This document shows positions 1-7,907 of a stretch of DNA of 64,000 nt, one piece after another. A program made the translations under genes and the position numbers. Positions within the stretch are counted from its first letter, which is position 1. Each line of letters begins with the position of its first letter. The DNA comes from Chloroflexota bacterium. GTDB taxonomy: Bacteria; Chloroflexota; Anaerolineae; Anaerolineales; Villigracilaceae. The DNA is taken from contig JACRBL010000051.1 of the NCBI GenBank assembly GCA_016234485.1, positions 62,001 through 126,000 of the forward strand, in the 5' to 3' direction. Under the pieces are notes generated by a model, which made no database searches, had not been told where the DNA came from, and was given only the letters and a program-made list of their open reading frames with translations.

Positions 1-693
1 GTCCAGATCTGCTGGATGCAACTTCACCTGCCGCGGCGTCCCCACCTGTTTCAACTTACCACCCACAATCACTGCCACGCGCTGTCCCACCTGTGCGGCC
101 TCGCTCAAATTGTGCGTCACAAAAACCGTCGTGCGATGATCCTCCGCCAGCAGGCCAGATAAATCCGACAACAACCCCGCGCGCGTGGGCGGATCGAGCG
201 CGGCGAACGGCTCATCGAGCAGGATCAACTCTGGATTGAGCGCGAACGCCCGCGCCAAACCGACTCTCTGCGCCTCCCCACCCGACAATTGGCCGGCTCG
301 CCGCTTCGACAGCGAATCCACGCCGAGGCGCTTCATCCACGCGTGGGCGCGTTCGCGCGCCTCCCCGCGCCCCACGCCGCGGAATTTCAACCCCAGCGAC
401 ACATTCTCTTCCACCGTCATATCCATCAACAGCGGAGACTGAAACACAAAGGCCAGCCTGCGCCGATATTCCAGGTCATTCCATTCGCCCAGTGGAATCC
501 CATTCACGCGAATCTCCCCGCGCGCAGGGCGGATGAGATTCGCGAGCGCCAGCAAAAGCGTGCTCTTCCCCGCGCCGTTCGGCCCGACCACCGTCAATGT
601 CTCCCCGCGCGGAATCGTCAGCGCGTCCACTTCCAACGCCACGCGCTCCTTCCGCTTGATTTGCAGTTCTTTTATCTCGATAAAAAAATTCAT
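1..693 (-). CDS. tupC: Tungstate/molybdate-type ABC transporter ATP-binding protein, C-terminus outside the window
   Basis: This is the ATPase of an oxyanion importer and would drive uptake through the TupB-like permease encoded just upstream. The minus-strand frame runs from ATG at 693 past the window edge without a stop, about 231 codons visible. It shows Walker A GPNGAGKST near residue 38, a Q-loop (VFQSP), the signature LSGGEAQR, Walker B LILLDEPFAALD and a switch His in VFVTHN. A repeat element (707-820) lies between tupB and this start, so co-transcription would have to cross it. Tungstate is favoured over molybdate by the compact TupABC order and the TupA-like receptor. Substrate is inferred, the ABC ATPase assignment is not. 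Confidence 0.85.
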   Translation of the reverse strand, partial: MNFFIEIKELQIKRKERVALEVDALTIPRGETLTVVGPNGAGKSTLLLALANLIRPARGEIRVNGIPLGEWNDLEYRRRLAFVFQSPLLMDMTVEENVSLGLKFRGVGRGEARERAHAWMKRLGVDSLSKRRAGQLSGGEAQRVGLARAFALNPELILLDEPFAALDPPTRAGLLSDLSGLLAEDHRTTVFVTHNLSEAAQVGQRVAVIVGGKLKQVGTPRQVKLHPADLD

Positions 694-706
694 CCTTCAC
701 TCCGTT

Positions 707-820
707 CGTCGTTGCGAGGAAGGTGGTTTTCCCGACGAAGCAATCCCCTGTCCGTGGGGAGAGATTGCTTCGCTTGGCCTCGATATAAAAAGAGTCCTGC
801 GCAACCCGCTCGCAAAGACG
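707..820. repeat. Dispersed palindromic element, copy A (between tupB and tupC)
   Basis: The element opens with CGTCGTTGCGAG and closes with the near-complement CTCGCAAAGACG. An inner inverted pair (GAAGCAATC and GATTGCTTC) surrounds a short variable spacer. Five other copies occur in the window at 10521, 13315, 36455, 50774 and 61450. This copy is longer than most because its right arm carries an extra segment. It lies inside the tup operon. Confidence 0.75.
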
Positions 821-850
821 GATAAAGTGTTGGGGCATTAAAGAATTTTT

Positions 851-1495
851 TCATCGTCGCGCCCCCTTCTGTTGTACCCACGTTAACGCTAGATTGATGA
901 GATACGTGATCGCCAGCAATAACGCGCTCAACGCCAGCGCGCGCTCAAATTCTCCCTTGCTTGTTTCCAAAACAATGGCGGTCGTCAGCACGCGCGTCTG
1001 TCCCCTGATATTTCCGCCCACCATCATGGATGCGCCGACTTCCGATATGACGGAACCGAATCCCGCCATGAGCGCGGCCAAAAGCGGAAGCCGCGCCTCG
1101 CGCCACAGCGTCCAGACCATTTGTCCGCGTGAGGCGCCGAGGCCCAACAATTGCAGAGAAAGGCGCGGGTCGAGCGAGGCCAGCGCGGCCGCGGTCAGTC
1201 CCGTCACCACGGGCGCGGCGATCACCGTCTGCGCGATGATGATCGCCCAGGGTGTGTAGATCAGACGAAAGTCCCCGAGCGGACCCGAGCGCCAAAGCGT
1301 CATCGCGACCACGAGACCGACCACCACAGGCGGCAACGCCATCCCCGTGTTAACGATGCTCAGGATGAAGGCGCGTCCGCGAAACTCGCCCAATGCCAGC
1401 CATGTGCCAAGAGGCAATCCAATCAACAGGCTGACAATCGTGGCAAGCGCCGAGACTTGAAGGGAGAGGAGGGTGATTTCAAAAATATCGGGCAT
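851..1495 (-). CDS. tupB: Tungstate-type ABC transporter permease
   Basis: This is the inner-membrane channel of an oxyanion importer, 214 aa. About five hydrophobic segments are visible. The sequence ELGASRGQ-like LGLGASRGQMVWTLWREA and following region matches the EAA-type coupling loop of BPD permeases. The family member TupB is of similar length. The gene lies downstream of tupA (68 bp gap with a perfect hairpin) and upstream of tupC. VGGNIRGQTRVLTTAIVLE near the C-terminus is typical of TupB/WtpB-like permeases. The tungstate specificity rests on neighbours and overall resemblance, so molybdate remains possible. Confidence 0.82.
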   Translation of the reverse strand: MPDIFEITLLSLQVSALATIVSLLIGLPLGTWLALGEFRGRAFILSIVNTGMALPPVVVGLVVAMTLWRSGPLGDFRLIYTPWAIIIAQTVIAAPVVTGLTAAALASLDPRLSLQLLGLGASRGQMVWTLWREARLPLLAALMAGFGSVISEVGASMMVGGNIRGQTRVLTTAIVLETSKGEFERALALSALLLAITYLINLALTWVQQKGARR

Positions 1496-1508
1496 GAGAT
1501 AAAAACAT

Positions 1509-1540
1509 AATGCGTAAAATGCAATTACGTTTTACGCATT
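1509..1540. repeat. Perfect hairpin in the tupA-tupB gap
   Basis: AATGCGTAAAA (1509-1519) and TTTTACGCATT (1530-1540) are exact inverted repeats, 11 bp with a 10-nt loop. No T-tract follows on the minus strand, so it is more likely a transcript-processing or stability hairpin separating the highly expressed receptor gene from tupB than a full terminator. Confidence 0.6.
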
Positions 1541-1563
1541 ACGGATGAATTACACAGTCGTGA

Positions 1564-2406
1564 TTACAGTCCCAAATCCGCGTCCGTCTTATCCGCGTCG
1601 GGATAGAAGAGCGGCTGGCCGAATTTTTCGAGTCCAAACTCGCCAATGATTTTCTGCGTGGCTTCGGCAATCATAAATTTGGCGAACGCCAGCGCGCCCT
1701 TGTAATTCGCCTTCGGCCATTTATCGGGGCTGACGGTGATGACGTGGTACACGTTGAGCAAAGAAGTATCGCCTTCCACAAGAATCTCCAATTGCAAGTT
1801 GTCTTTGTTAGCGAGATAAGTGGCGCGGTCGGCGAGGATGTAAGCGCTTTTTTCATTTGCAATCGTCAACGAAGCGCCCATGCCCTGCCCCGTTTCGAGA
1901 TACCAGGCCCGCCCAGCGGGATCCATCGCGGCGGATTTCCACAGCGCGAGTTCTTTCTTGTGCGTGCCAGAGTCATCGCCGCGGGTGATGAATTGCGCGC
2001 CCGCTTCGTACACTTTCTTAAACGCGTCCGTCGCGGAGTCTATGCCCTTAATGCCCGCCGGATCAGACGCAGAACCGACGATGATGAAGTCGTTGTGCAT
2101 AACGAGGAAGCGATCCTTGCCATTGCCCGCATCCATGAACGCGACTTCGGATGACGGCGCGTGGACAAGCAAAACATCGGCATTGCCTTCTTCGCCCATC
2201 TTCATCGCTTCGCCCGAACCCACCGCCACGGTCTGGACGGTGTAACCATATTCCTCTTCAAAGAGCGGAATCAACACGTCAAGCAAACCCGAATCCTGCG
2301 TGGAGGTTGTCGTCGCGAGAATCAGGTTGGGGTTCGATGGCTTCGGCGCACAGGCGAAGAGCAGAAGGCAGAAGGCGGAAATCAGAATTACTGCGAGGCA
2401 TTTCAT
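1564..2406 (-). CDS. tupA: Tungstate-type ABC transporter substrate-binding lipoprotein
   Basis: This is the extracytoplasmic receptor that captures tungstate or a related oxyanion, 280 aa. ATG at 2406 is chosen because AAGGA precedes it and a lipoprotein signal follows directly (hydrophobic stretch ending in LLFAC, lipobox Cys near residue 19). An upstream in-frame ATG would only add ten residues outside the signal. The mature part begins ILATTTSTQDSGLLDVLIP, typical of the TupA/PBP-like family, and contains FITRGDDSGTHKKELALW, the oxyanion-binding loop of this family. It follows the regulator gene by 33 bp and precedes tupB. Confidence 0.88.
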   Translation of the reverse strand: MKCLAVILISAFCLLLFACAPKPSNPNLILATTTSTQDSGLLDVLIPLFEEEYGYTVQTVAVGSGEAMKMGEEGNADVLLVHAPSSEVAFMDAGNGKDRFLVMHNDFIIVGSASDPAGIKGIDSATDAFKKVYEAGAQFITRGDDSGTHKKELALWKSAAMDPAGRAWYLETGQGMGASLTIANEKSAYILADRATYLANKDNLQLEILVEGDTSLLNVYHVITVSPDKWPKANYKGALAFAKFMIAEATQKIIGEFGLEKFGQPLFYPDADKTDADLGL

Positions 2407-2439
2407 TGAGATTCCTTGACTTGGAGTGCGTCGCACCCT

Positions 2440-3411
2440 CTACAAAATTTTCTCGCCGCTGTGCGAGGCGTTGTACCCTTTCAACGAGTTGAGTTCGGCG
2501 CGAAAGGCCGCGGTCTGCAAATAATCCAAAATGGGCGTCAGCGCCCGTTCATTCTCGCGCGGCAAAACGAGATCGTAGCGTTCTTCAAAGAGCGGGATGA
2601 AATCGAGTCCAAACTGACCCGCCGCGGCCTGCAACCCAAGCGAGACATCCGCCTTGTTCGACGCAACCAGCGCCGCGGCCTCGGTGTGCGTTTTCACCGA
2701 CTTCGCGTACCCGTTGACATTTTCCGCCGGGATATTTAGCCGACGAAACTCCGCGTCCAGCCAGAGACGCGTACCCGACCCCGCATTGCGGTTCACAAAC
2801 CGGACCTCCGGCCGCGCCACGTCCGAGACGCGTTTGACTCCCTTCGGGTTTCCCGCCGCGAGCATCAATCCCTGCGTGCGATGCGCCAGCGTAATCATCT
2901 CCATCTCGCGGTCGGGAAAAAGATGACGCACAAACGGCGTGTTGTACTCGCCACTCTCATCCAGCAGATGCGCGCCCGAAATCTGACACAAGCCCTGGCG
3001 GAGATTCACCAGTCCATCCAGCGAGCCGACGGGCAGGCTGAGCAAAGTGGCGTGCTTTGTCAAATGTTCCGCAATGCCTTCGAGCGCGAGATCGTGACTG
3101 CCCGAAAAGAGCAAAACTGTCTTTCTCGACTTCGGAAGTACCACTTCCTGTAAAAGCAACGCATCGGCCTGGGCGCGATAGAACTTCTCCATGATCTTCC
3201 CCGTGCGGCGGACTTCGGCGATCTCCACCAACCCCGCCGACTCGAGCGCCAGGATGTGATGTCGCACCCACGCAGGCGATTGATTCATCACCCTCGCCAA
3301 CTGCGTCAGCGTGGACGGGGAGGCCATCAACAGGCGCAAAATATCCATGCGCCGCGTGTCGGCGAGTAGTTTGATCTTTTCAAAGGAGGAGATGGATTGG
3401 ATGATTTTCAT
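2440..3411 (-). CDS. One-component regulator: ArsR-type HTH fused to a periplasmic-binding-like domain
   Basis: This is a likely oxyanion-responsive repressor or activator of the tup operon, 323 aa. Residues about 10-80 form a winged helix of ArsR type (LLADTRRMDILRLLM, then a recognition region with AWVRHHILALESAGLVE). Residues about 110-310 resemble the PBP-like ligand domain of ModE-like or molybdate-sensing regulators: FVNRNAGSGTRLWLDAEF is the phosphate/oxyanion-type loop, and KTHTEAAALVASNKADVSLG is the following strand-helix. It is the first gene of the operon, and the tupA start lies 33 bp downstream. Ligand identity is inferred from that context. Confidence 0.8.
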   Translation of the reverse strand: MKIIQSISSFEKIKLLADTRRMDILRLLMASPSTLTQLARVMNQSPAWVRHHILALESAGLVEIAEVRRTGKIMEKFYRAQADALLLQEVVLPKSRKTVLLFSGSHDLALEGIAEHLTKHATLLSLPVGSLDGLVNLRQGLCQISGAHLLDESGEYNTPFVRHLFPDREMEMITLAHRTQGLMLAAGNPKGVKRVSDVARPEVRFVNRNAGSGTRLWLDAEFRRLNIPAENVNGYAKSVKTHTEAAALVASNKADVSLGLQAAAGQFGLDFIPLFEERYDLVLPRENERALTPILDYLQTAAFRAELNSLKGYNASHSGEKIL

Positions 3412-3519
3412 TTCGATTAAGGAAAAATTTACCCGAAAGTCTAATCGGGAGGAAAGGGAATGTCAAGCAAAATAATCCCACTAACTTTATGGAAAAATGA
3501 TCAGAAAAGCCCGCAAGCC

Positions 3520-4371
3520 CTACCGTGTCTCTGCGACACAACGGATGCCAATTTCAAACGTCGCGTTCAGAGGGACATCGTAGCCGCGATAATGCACATG
3601 CATCATGTTGGTGTATTCGTCGAAAGAGGTGCCACGCAGGACGCGGGCGGTCCCTCCCCGCGGACCTGTGGGATTGATCGCAGGAGACTCGACATGATAG
3701 GGTTTGGAATACCAGTCAGACACCCACTCCCAAACATTTCCCATCATATCGTGCAAACCATACGGACTGACCCCGCCTGGGTAACTCCCCACCTCAACCG
3801 TATCGCCAATAAAACATTGGTCGTAATTGGTCTTCTCGCAGGTGAGGTCATCGCCCCATGGCAAGGGGCGAGTATCCGCGTCACCGCGCGCGGCTTTCTC
3901 CCATTCGGCTTCGGTGGGAAGGCGGCCTCCGCGCCATTTGCAATAGGTTTGAGCCTGACCCCAGTTCACATACACCACAGGATAGTTGGAAAATTCTGGA
4001 TTGTCGTAATATGAGTCACGGGTATAGGAACGCGCCGTCAAGGGAGGCTGGCATTTGCCGTCATCCACGCATTCCTTATATCTTCCGTTGGTAACCTCAT
4101 AGACATCTATGTAATAAGCGTCCAAAAAAACATCATAAAGCGCCTTGTTGCCTATATGGGAGTAGCCCTGCTGGACCAGGTTCATGGGAACATTATGGTC
4201 ATCCACGATACTGGGAGCGAGCGAAAGATCGGGGCCATTCTCCATTCGCTGGTAAAGATTCCAGCGCGGCAAGGCCAGAGAGACACAGATCAGAGTGATC
4301 ACCAAAACCGCAAGCGACGTAATCACCGCGATGACCCTCCACACCGAATTTTTATCATCCATTGTTTGCAT
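3520..4371 (-). CDS. Membrane-anchored SUMF1/FGE-like domain protein
   Basis: The start is ATG 4371, which has GGAG eight bases upstream and lies 32 bp after the preceding gene; a longer frame would overlap that gene. Residues 8-32 form one transmembrane segment. The remaining ~240 residues are a formylglycine-generating-enzyme-like sulfatase-modifying-factor domain: YYIDVYEVTNGRYKECV, GGRLPTEAEWEKAARG, MMGNVWEWVSDWY and a final RVLRGTSF...IGIRCV. The paired active-site cysteines of true FGE are absent from the last block (HVHYRGYD there), so it is unlikely to oxidise sulfatase cysteines. It probably acts as an extracytoplasmic binding or accessory domain working with the upstream GDV-motif protein. 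Confidence 0.78.
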   Translation of the reverse strand: MQTMDDKNSVWRVIAVITSLAVLVITLICVSLALPRWNLYQRMENGPDLSLAPSIVDDHNVPMNLVQQGYSHIGNKALYDVFLDAYYIDVYEVTNGRYKECVDDGKCQPPLTARSYTRDSYYDNPEFSNYPVVYVNWGQAQTYCKWRGGRLPTEAEWEKAARGDADTRPLPWGDDLTCEKTNYDQCFIGDTVEVGSYPGGVSPYGLHDMMGNVWEWVSDWYSKPYHVESPAINPTGPRGGTARVLRGTSFDEYTNMMHVHYRGYDVPLNATFEIGIRCVAETR

Positions 4372-4403
4372 GTTCGTCTCCGTCACAGTTGGTTTACTTC
4401 CGC

Positions 4404-5201
4404 CTACCTCACATTGACCATAACCCCAGACCCGCCGCAGGTCTTGCCGCGGCAAACGAAGACAGTGACAGTATATTGACCTCTTTTTCCGAACACATGC
4501 GAATAAAGCCCGTCTTTATTTTCATATTCTTCGACGACCTTGCCATCCACCAAAATCTTAAACGTGTAATGGCACAGGCGGGTGGTTCCGCACAGGATGG
4601 TACTATTGTCTGGTAAAGTGACAAACGATTCGCGCGCGTTGAAATTCACCCGCATGGGAGCCTTTCCATCCAACGGGTTCCCGAAGAACATCACCGTCAT
4701 TTTCTGCTCTGCCATCTTCTGGGTGGGAGAGGCTGCGATCGTTGGCGCGAGCATATCGGTGGGGATGATGACGGGCGTGTCGCCTACAAGGATGGGTTGC
4801 GACAAGTTCGGCGTCTCGCTGGCGGGGATGGCTTCCGGGGAGGTTGGCGTCTCGCTCACGTGGACAGTGGGCGTGGAAGAAGGCGCGGGGGGGGATAATA
4901 AGAGGCGGTCAATCAGCGAGGACGTCAACAGGGCTGTGATGATGACTCCCACCAGGCTGATGAGTGCGACGACAACTGCTATATTCAACTTTCTTTTTGG
5001 TTTATTTTTTTTGGGATGTTTACGACTTGTGCGTTTTGTATGTTCTGGCTTGGCGCTCTGAATTTTCGGCTCGCCCATATTAATTGTGTGACCATCGCCC
5101 GTTATGAAAACATTCTTGGATGCATCCCTGCCAACAGCCACACCCTTTTGGCCGGATTGCACGTTGCTATCTTTCGCTTCGCCTGCATTTTTATCTGTCA
5201 T
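4404..5201 (-). CDS. Single-pass membrane protein with N-terminal GDV-type motif and C-terminal PKD-like domain
   Basis: Function is unknown. ATG 5201 is chosen over 5222 because AAGGGAG precedes it at good spacing. Residues about 22-43 carry VAVGRDASKNVFITGDG, a motif recurring at the N-termini of cytoplasmic multidomain signalling or defence proteins in Chloroflexota and Cyanobacteria. A lysine-rich stretch, one transmembrane helix (about residues 72-95), a Ser/Thr/Pro-rich stalk and a final beta-sandwich-like region (about residues 165-265) with two cysteine pairs follow. The last part resembles a PKD-type domain (NFNARESF, YTFKILVDGK, YTVTVFV). It probably forms a two-gene unit with the SUMF1 gene. 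Confidence 0.6.
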   Translation of the reverse strand: MTDKNAGEAKDSNVQSGQKGVAVGRDASKNVFITGDGHTINMGEPKIQSAKPEHTKRTSRKHPKKNKPKRKLNIAVVVALISLVGVIITALLTSSLIDRLLLSPPAPSSTPTVHVSETPTSPEAIPASETPNLSQPILVGDTPVIIPTDMLAPTIAASPTQKMAEQKMTVMFFGNPLDGKAPMRVNFNARESFVTLPDNSTILCGTTRLCHYTFKILVDGKVVEEYENKDGLYSHVFGKRGQYTVTVFVCRGKTCGGSGVMVNVR

Positions 5202-5257
5202 CGCTTCTGCTCCCTTGATCAAAAGTATTTTTCTTGCTCCTACCCAATGGCAATCGG

Positions 5258-5263
5258 ATTATA
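5258..5263 (-). promoter_or_regulatory. Possible -10 box upstream of the GDV-motif gene
   Basis: The minus strand reads TATAAT about 57 bases before the start at 5201. At the expected -35 distance lies only the T-tract of the upstream terminator, so this is a weak, isolated -10 match. Confidence 0.25.
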
Positions 5264-5272
5264 CCCTCGCGC

Positions 5273-5307
5273 AAAAAAAAGACGCGGGCGGAATTCGCCC
5301 GTGTCTT
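5273..5307 (-). terminator. Rho-independent terminator of the glucose/sorbosone dehydrogenase gene
   Basis: On the minus strand a GACACGGGCG/CGCCCGCGTC hairpin is followed by eight T residues, 22 bp after the stop of the dehydrogenase gene. Confidence 0.88.
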
Positions 5308-5328
5308 TAAACTGGTCATCGTTGAAAT

Positions 5329-7092
5329 CTACGGCACAAAATACTCCACGATCAACACAGGCCGCACGGACGCGTTGAGATGATCTCCGCTGAAGAATTG
5401 GAGGGTGTCGCGCGCGAGGTCGTCGTTGTCGTCGAGGAAGAAGCGCAGGCGGAGTTGGGTGAGGCCCGTCCGGTTGAGTTTGGTGAGGCTGGGAAAAATG
5501 AACTTGAGGGAATACCACGAGTTGACCGGCGTCGGGTTAAACGTCCCGGCGACGCTTCCCCTGCTGGAGTGGAAGTCCACCGGCTCGAGGTCCGCGCTGG
5601 AACCGAAGAAGGGCGCGCCCAGGTCGGCTACGAGGCGGTTGAGCGTCAGGAAGGGATCGTCGCCGATGAATTTCTGTCGCTTGATTCGGAGCGTCACCGA
5701 AGTGACTTGGGCATCATCGGGCAGGGTGGACGTGTCGAACGAAAGGATGGAGCGATATTGGCGGTCGGTTTGATGATCGCCCACCGCGAGCACAAGTTGC
5801 GTCGCGTTGATCGAGCCGCCAATCCCCGCGTTTTCGCTGACTTCGAGAATGATTCCATCGTGTGCGCCAACAGAGGTATAGGTTGCCGTCAAGCGGGGCG
5901 CTTCGGCGAGGCGATAGAGGACGCCGTTGCCATAATCCAGAAGATAGAGTTCGCCCTGCTCGTCCTCGCCAAAGGATGAAATTAGAAAATGCGTGTCGGC
6001 CAACAAGCTCGTCACCCATTGATTGGATGCGTTCTGCTTCAATCCCCAAATCTTGCCGAGACAAAAATCGGCATAGAGATACACGCCAGCCAGGTCGGGG
6101 AAGTTGGAGCCGCGATACACGTAACCGCCCGTCACCGAGCAACCGTTCGAGTCGTTTTCGCCGTGATCGTAAACGGCCACGGGCGGGGCATAATTGGCCG
6201 GCGGCGTGCAGGTGATCGCGTAGTAACACAGGTTGCCTTCCATCACCCGCCAGCCATAATTCTGTCCGCCGCTCGCGCTCGCGAGTTGAAAGTCCACCTC
6301 TTCCTGTGCGTTCTGTCCAACGTCGCCGATGTACAGGTCGCCTGTGCCGCGGTCAAAGGAAAAGCGCCAGGGGTTGCGAAGCCCGTAAGCCCAGACCTCT
6401 TTTTTCACATTGGGATTGGGGTTGTTGAAATACGGGTTCGTGGACGGAATGGCATATCCGCTGGCGCCGCTCACATCCAGCCGCAAAATTTTTCCGAGCA
6501 GCGTGGTGCGATCCTGGCCGTTGTTAGCGGGGTCTCCGCCACTACCGCCATCGCCCACCCCCATGTAAAGATACCCATCGGGGCCGAAGGCGATCATCCC
6601 GCCGTTGTGATTGGTGAAAGTTTTGGGAACGCTCAACAAAACTTCGCCCGTGGCATTGGCAATATCGGGGTCAGCCGAAACGGTGTAACGCGCCAACGTC
6701 ACCGCGTAGGACGCGGCGGTGTAGGCGATGTAGAATCGGCCGTTCGTTTCATAGTTCGGGTCGAAGGCCAGGCCCAACAGTCCCTGCTCGCCGCCGTCCA
6801 GGGCCAGCGCCCCGCTCACGTCCAGGAAGGGAAGCGGGAGCAATATCCCATTTTTGTGGATGCGGATATGTCCCCCGCGTTGGACGATGAAAAGTCGGTT
6901 TGACGCGTCGCCGGCGTGAGTCAAAAATAAAGGATCGTCGAGCGCGCCCACCACCCATTCATATTTGATATTTCTCGGCATCGGCGCGGACGGGGTGGGG
7001 GCCGCGCGTCCATTGGGCGCCACCGCCGCGAGGATGGAAAGGACAACGAGGATGGTCATCCAGAAAGATGGTGATTTTAAACGACGTGACAT
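5329..7092 (-). CDS. Secreted PQQ-type glucose/sorbosone dehydrogenase-like protein with extra C-terminal beta domain
   Basis: This is a 587 aa exported protein. ATG 7092 follows AAAGGAG. A signal peptide covers residues 1-30 (WMTILVVLSILAAVAPNGRA). Residues about 45-385 form the six-bladed GSDH/Yli-type propeller: GGEQGLLGLAFDPNY, NHNGGMIAFGPDGYLYMGVG, EVWAYGLRNPWRFSFD and GDVGQNAQEEVD are the standard blocks, including the catalytic-type His in TNHNGG. Residues about 400-587 are a separate beta-sandwich resembling the DNRLRE surface-protein domain (SILSFDTSTLPDDAQVTSV). It likely oxidises a sugar or polyol outside the membrane; the substrate is not predictable. Confidence 0.82.
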   Translation of the reverse strand: MSRRLKSPSFWMTILVVLSILAAVAPNGRAAPTPSAPMPRNIKYEWVVGALDDPLFLTHAGDASNRLFIVQRGGHIRIHKNGILLPLPFLDVSGALALDGGEQGLLGLAFDPNYETNGRFYIAYTAASYAVTLARYTVSADPDIANATGEVLLSVPKTFTNHNGGMIAFGPDGYLYMGVGDGGSGGDPANNGQDRTTLLGKILRLDVSGASGYAIPSTNPYFNNPNPNVKKEVWAYGLRNPWRFSFDRGTGDLYIGDVGQNAQEEVDFQLASASGGQNYGWRVMEGNLCYYAITCTPPANYAPPVAVYDHGENDSNGCSVTGGYVYRGSNFPDLAGVYLYADFCLGKIWGLKQNASNQWVTSLLADTHFLISSFGEDEQGELYLLDYGNGVLYRLAEAPRLTATYTSVGAHDGIILEVSENAGIGGSINATQLVLAVGDHQTDRQYRSILSFDTSTLPDDAQVTSVTLRIKRQKFIGDDPFLTLNRLVADLGAPFFGSSADLEPVDFHSSRGSVAGTFNPTPVNSWYSLKFIFPSLTKLNRTGLTQLRLRFFLDDNDDLARDTLQFFSGDHLNASVRPVLIVEYFVP

Positions 7093-7168
7093 GATTTGCT
7101 CCTTTGCGCTTGTCTATAGTTATTGTACATTCCTTGCCTGGGTTTTATTACCCGCCAAAATTCCCCTC

Positions 7169-7197
7169 TTGACTCAATTAGCGCATTAGATTATTAT
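7169..7197 (+). promoter_or_regulatory. Sigma-70-type promoter of the small protein/ArsR operon
   Basis: TTGACT (7169-7174) and TATTAT (7192-7197) are separated by 17 bp. The predicted transcription start falls at the first of three direct repeats beginning at 7204. Confidence 0.7.
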
Positions 7198-7203
7198 CTA
7201 ATT

Positions 7204-7254
7204 AGACAAACGCCTAACGCAGACATCCGCCTAACATAGACATTTGCCTTTTAG
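7204..7254 (+). promoter_or_regulatory. Three 17-bp direct repeats, probable operator
   Basis: Three consecutive 17-base units read AGACAAACGCCTAACGC, AGACATCCGCCTAACAT and AGACATTTGCCTTTTAG. They share AGACA, and the second and first share CGCCTAAC. They begin directly downstream of the promoter -10 box, a position suited to repression, possibly by the ArsR-type regulator encoded downstream. Confidence 0.55.
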
Positions 7255-7268
7255 AGAAAGAGTCCAAA

Positions 7269-7517
7269 ATGTCCAGCCACCTGAAATGCAACCTGGCACA
7301 AGACCAAATAACCTATGCCTGCGCCGAAGAAGGTTACGGATCGGCTTCTGCTTCATCCGCGCCCAGCAACCGCGACCTCTTCACCCACCAGACCGGGCAA
7401 CTGCTTCTCGCCCTCGGCCACATGCTGATCAATGTGTCTGCCTTCAACGCGCACATCCAGCCATCCACCGGCAAGAGGCTGATCGCGCTCGGCAAAAAAT
7501 TATCGGCGCAGAAGTAG
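7269..7517 (+). CDS. Small helical protein of unknown function
   Basis: This 82 aa protein is not recognised. ATG 7269 lies about 65 bp after the promoter -10 box, with AGAAAGAG upstream as a weak ribosome site. The middle has the pattern TGQLLLALGHMLINV and the end RLIALGKKLSAQK. The second small protein encoded downstream ends in a related LGDWLIKLGYNLKS, so both seem to share an amphipathic LGxxLIxLG helix. It is the first gene of the unit with the ArsR-type regulator. Being non-enzymatic in appearance, it may be a membrane-associating or regulatory peptide; this is a guess. Confidence 0.5.
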   Translation: MSSHLKCNLAQDQITYACAEEGYGSASASSAPSNRDLFTHQTGQLLLALGHMLINVSAFNAHIQPSTGKRLIALGKKLSAQK

Positions 7518-7561
7518 CGCAAATACAACTTGTTTCTGCGAGTCGGGCGCACTTCCCGACG

Positions 7562-7596
7562 ACCCTGGCGCTGTGCGGCTTAAGCCGTACCAGGGC
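7562..7596. repeat. CCCTGG/CCAGGG hairpin between the two small genes
   Basis: The outer arms CCCTGG (7563-7568) and CCAGGG (7590-7595) enclose an inner GCGGCTTAAGCCGT stem. Similar CCCTGGC hairpins occur at 9127-9168 and 14841-14861. Confidence 0.5.
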
Positions 7597-7694
7597 AAGT
7601 GTCGGCGGAAGAACGTCGCCTCACAACAACAGGCCAAGTTATCTACACAGAAATAACCGCCTTGCTTTCAGGCAAATTTCGAAAGGAGAAACCC

Positions 7695-7907
7695 ATGTCT
7701 AAATTTTACGCACAGGCCTTCTATCGTTTGGCGATCGAAGACTACCGTGAGAAGTTGATGAACAGCCGCAGATTGCAGGCGTTCCGCGAGGCCGCGGCTC
7801 AAATTCCCCATCTTTGGGATAGGGTCGCCTTGCGTCTCGGCGATTGGCTGATCAAACTCGGATACAACTTAAAATCCCACTCCCTGCTTGCCAATAAACA
7901 CGCATGA
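7695..7907 (+). CDS. Small basic helical protein, translationally coupled to the ArsR-type regulator
   Basis: This 70 aa protein is unknown. ATG 7695 follows AAAGGAG at ideal spacing, so a longer upstream frame is rejected. Its stop overlaps the regulator start by four bases (ATGA), indicating coupled translation. The sequence is basic and helical (YRLAIEDYREKLMNSRRLQ) and ends in LGDWLIKLGYNLKS, related to the end of the small protein at 7269-7517. The coupling suggests a role with the regulator, for example as a modulator. Confidence 0.6.
   Translation: MSKFYAQAFYRLAIEDYREKLMNSRRLQAFREAAAQIPHLWDRVALRLGDWLIKLGYNLKSHSLLANKHA

Noticed and set aside
3520-4371. Assignment of the SUMF1 protein as a true formylglycine-generating enzyme
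   Set aside because: The active-site cysteine pair is missing in the last conserved block and the protein is membrane-anchored.
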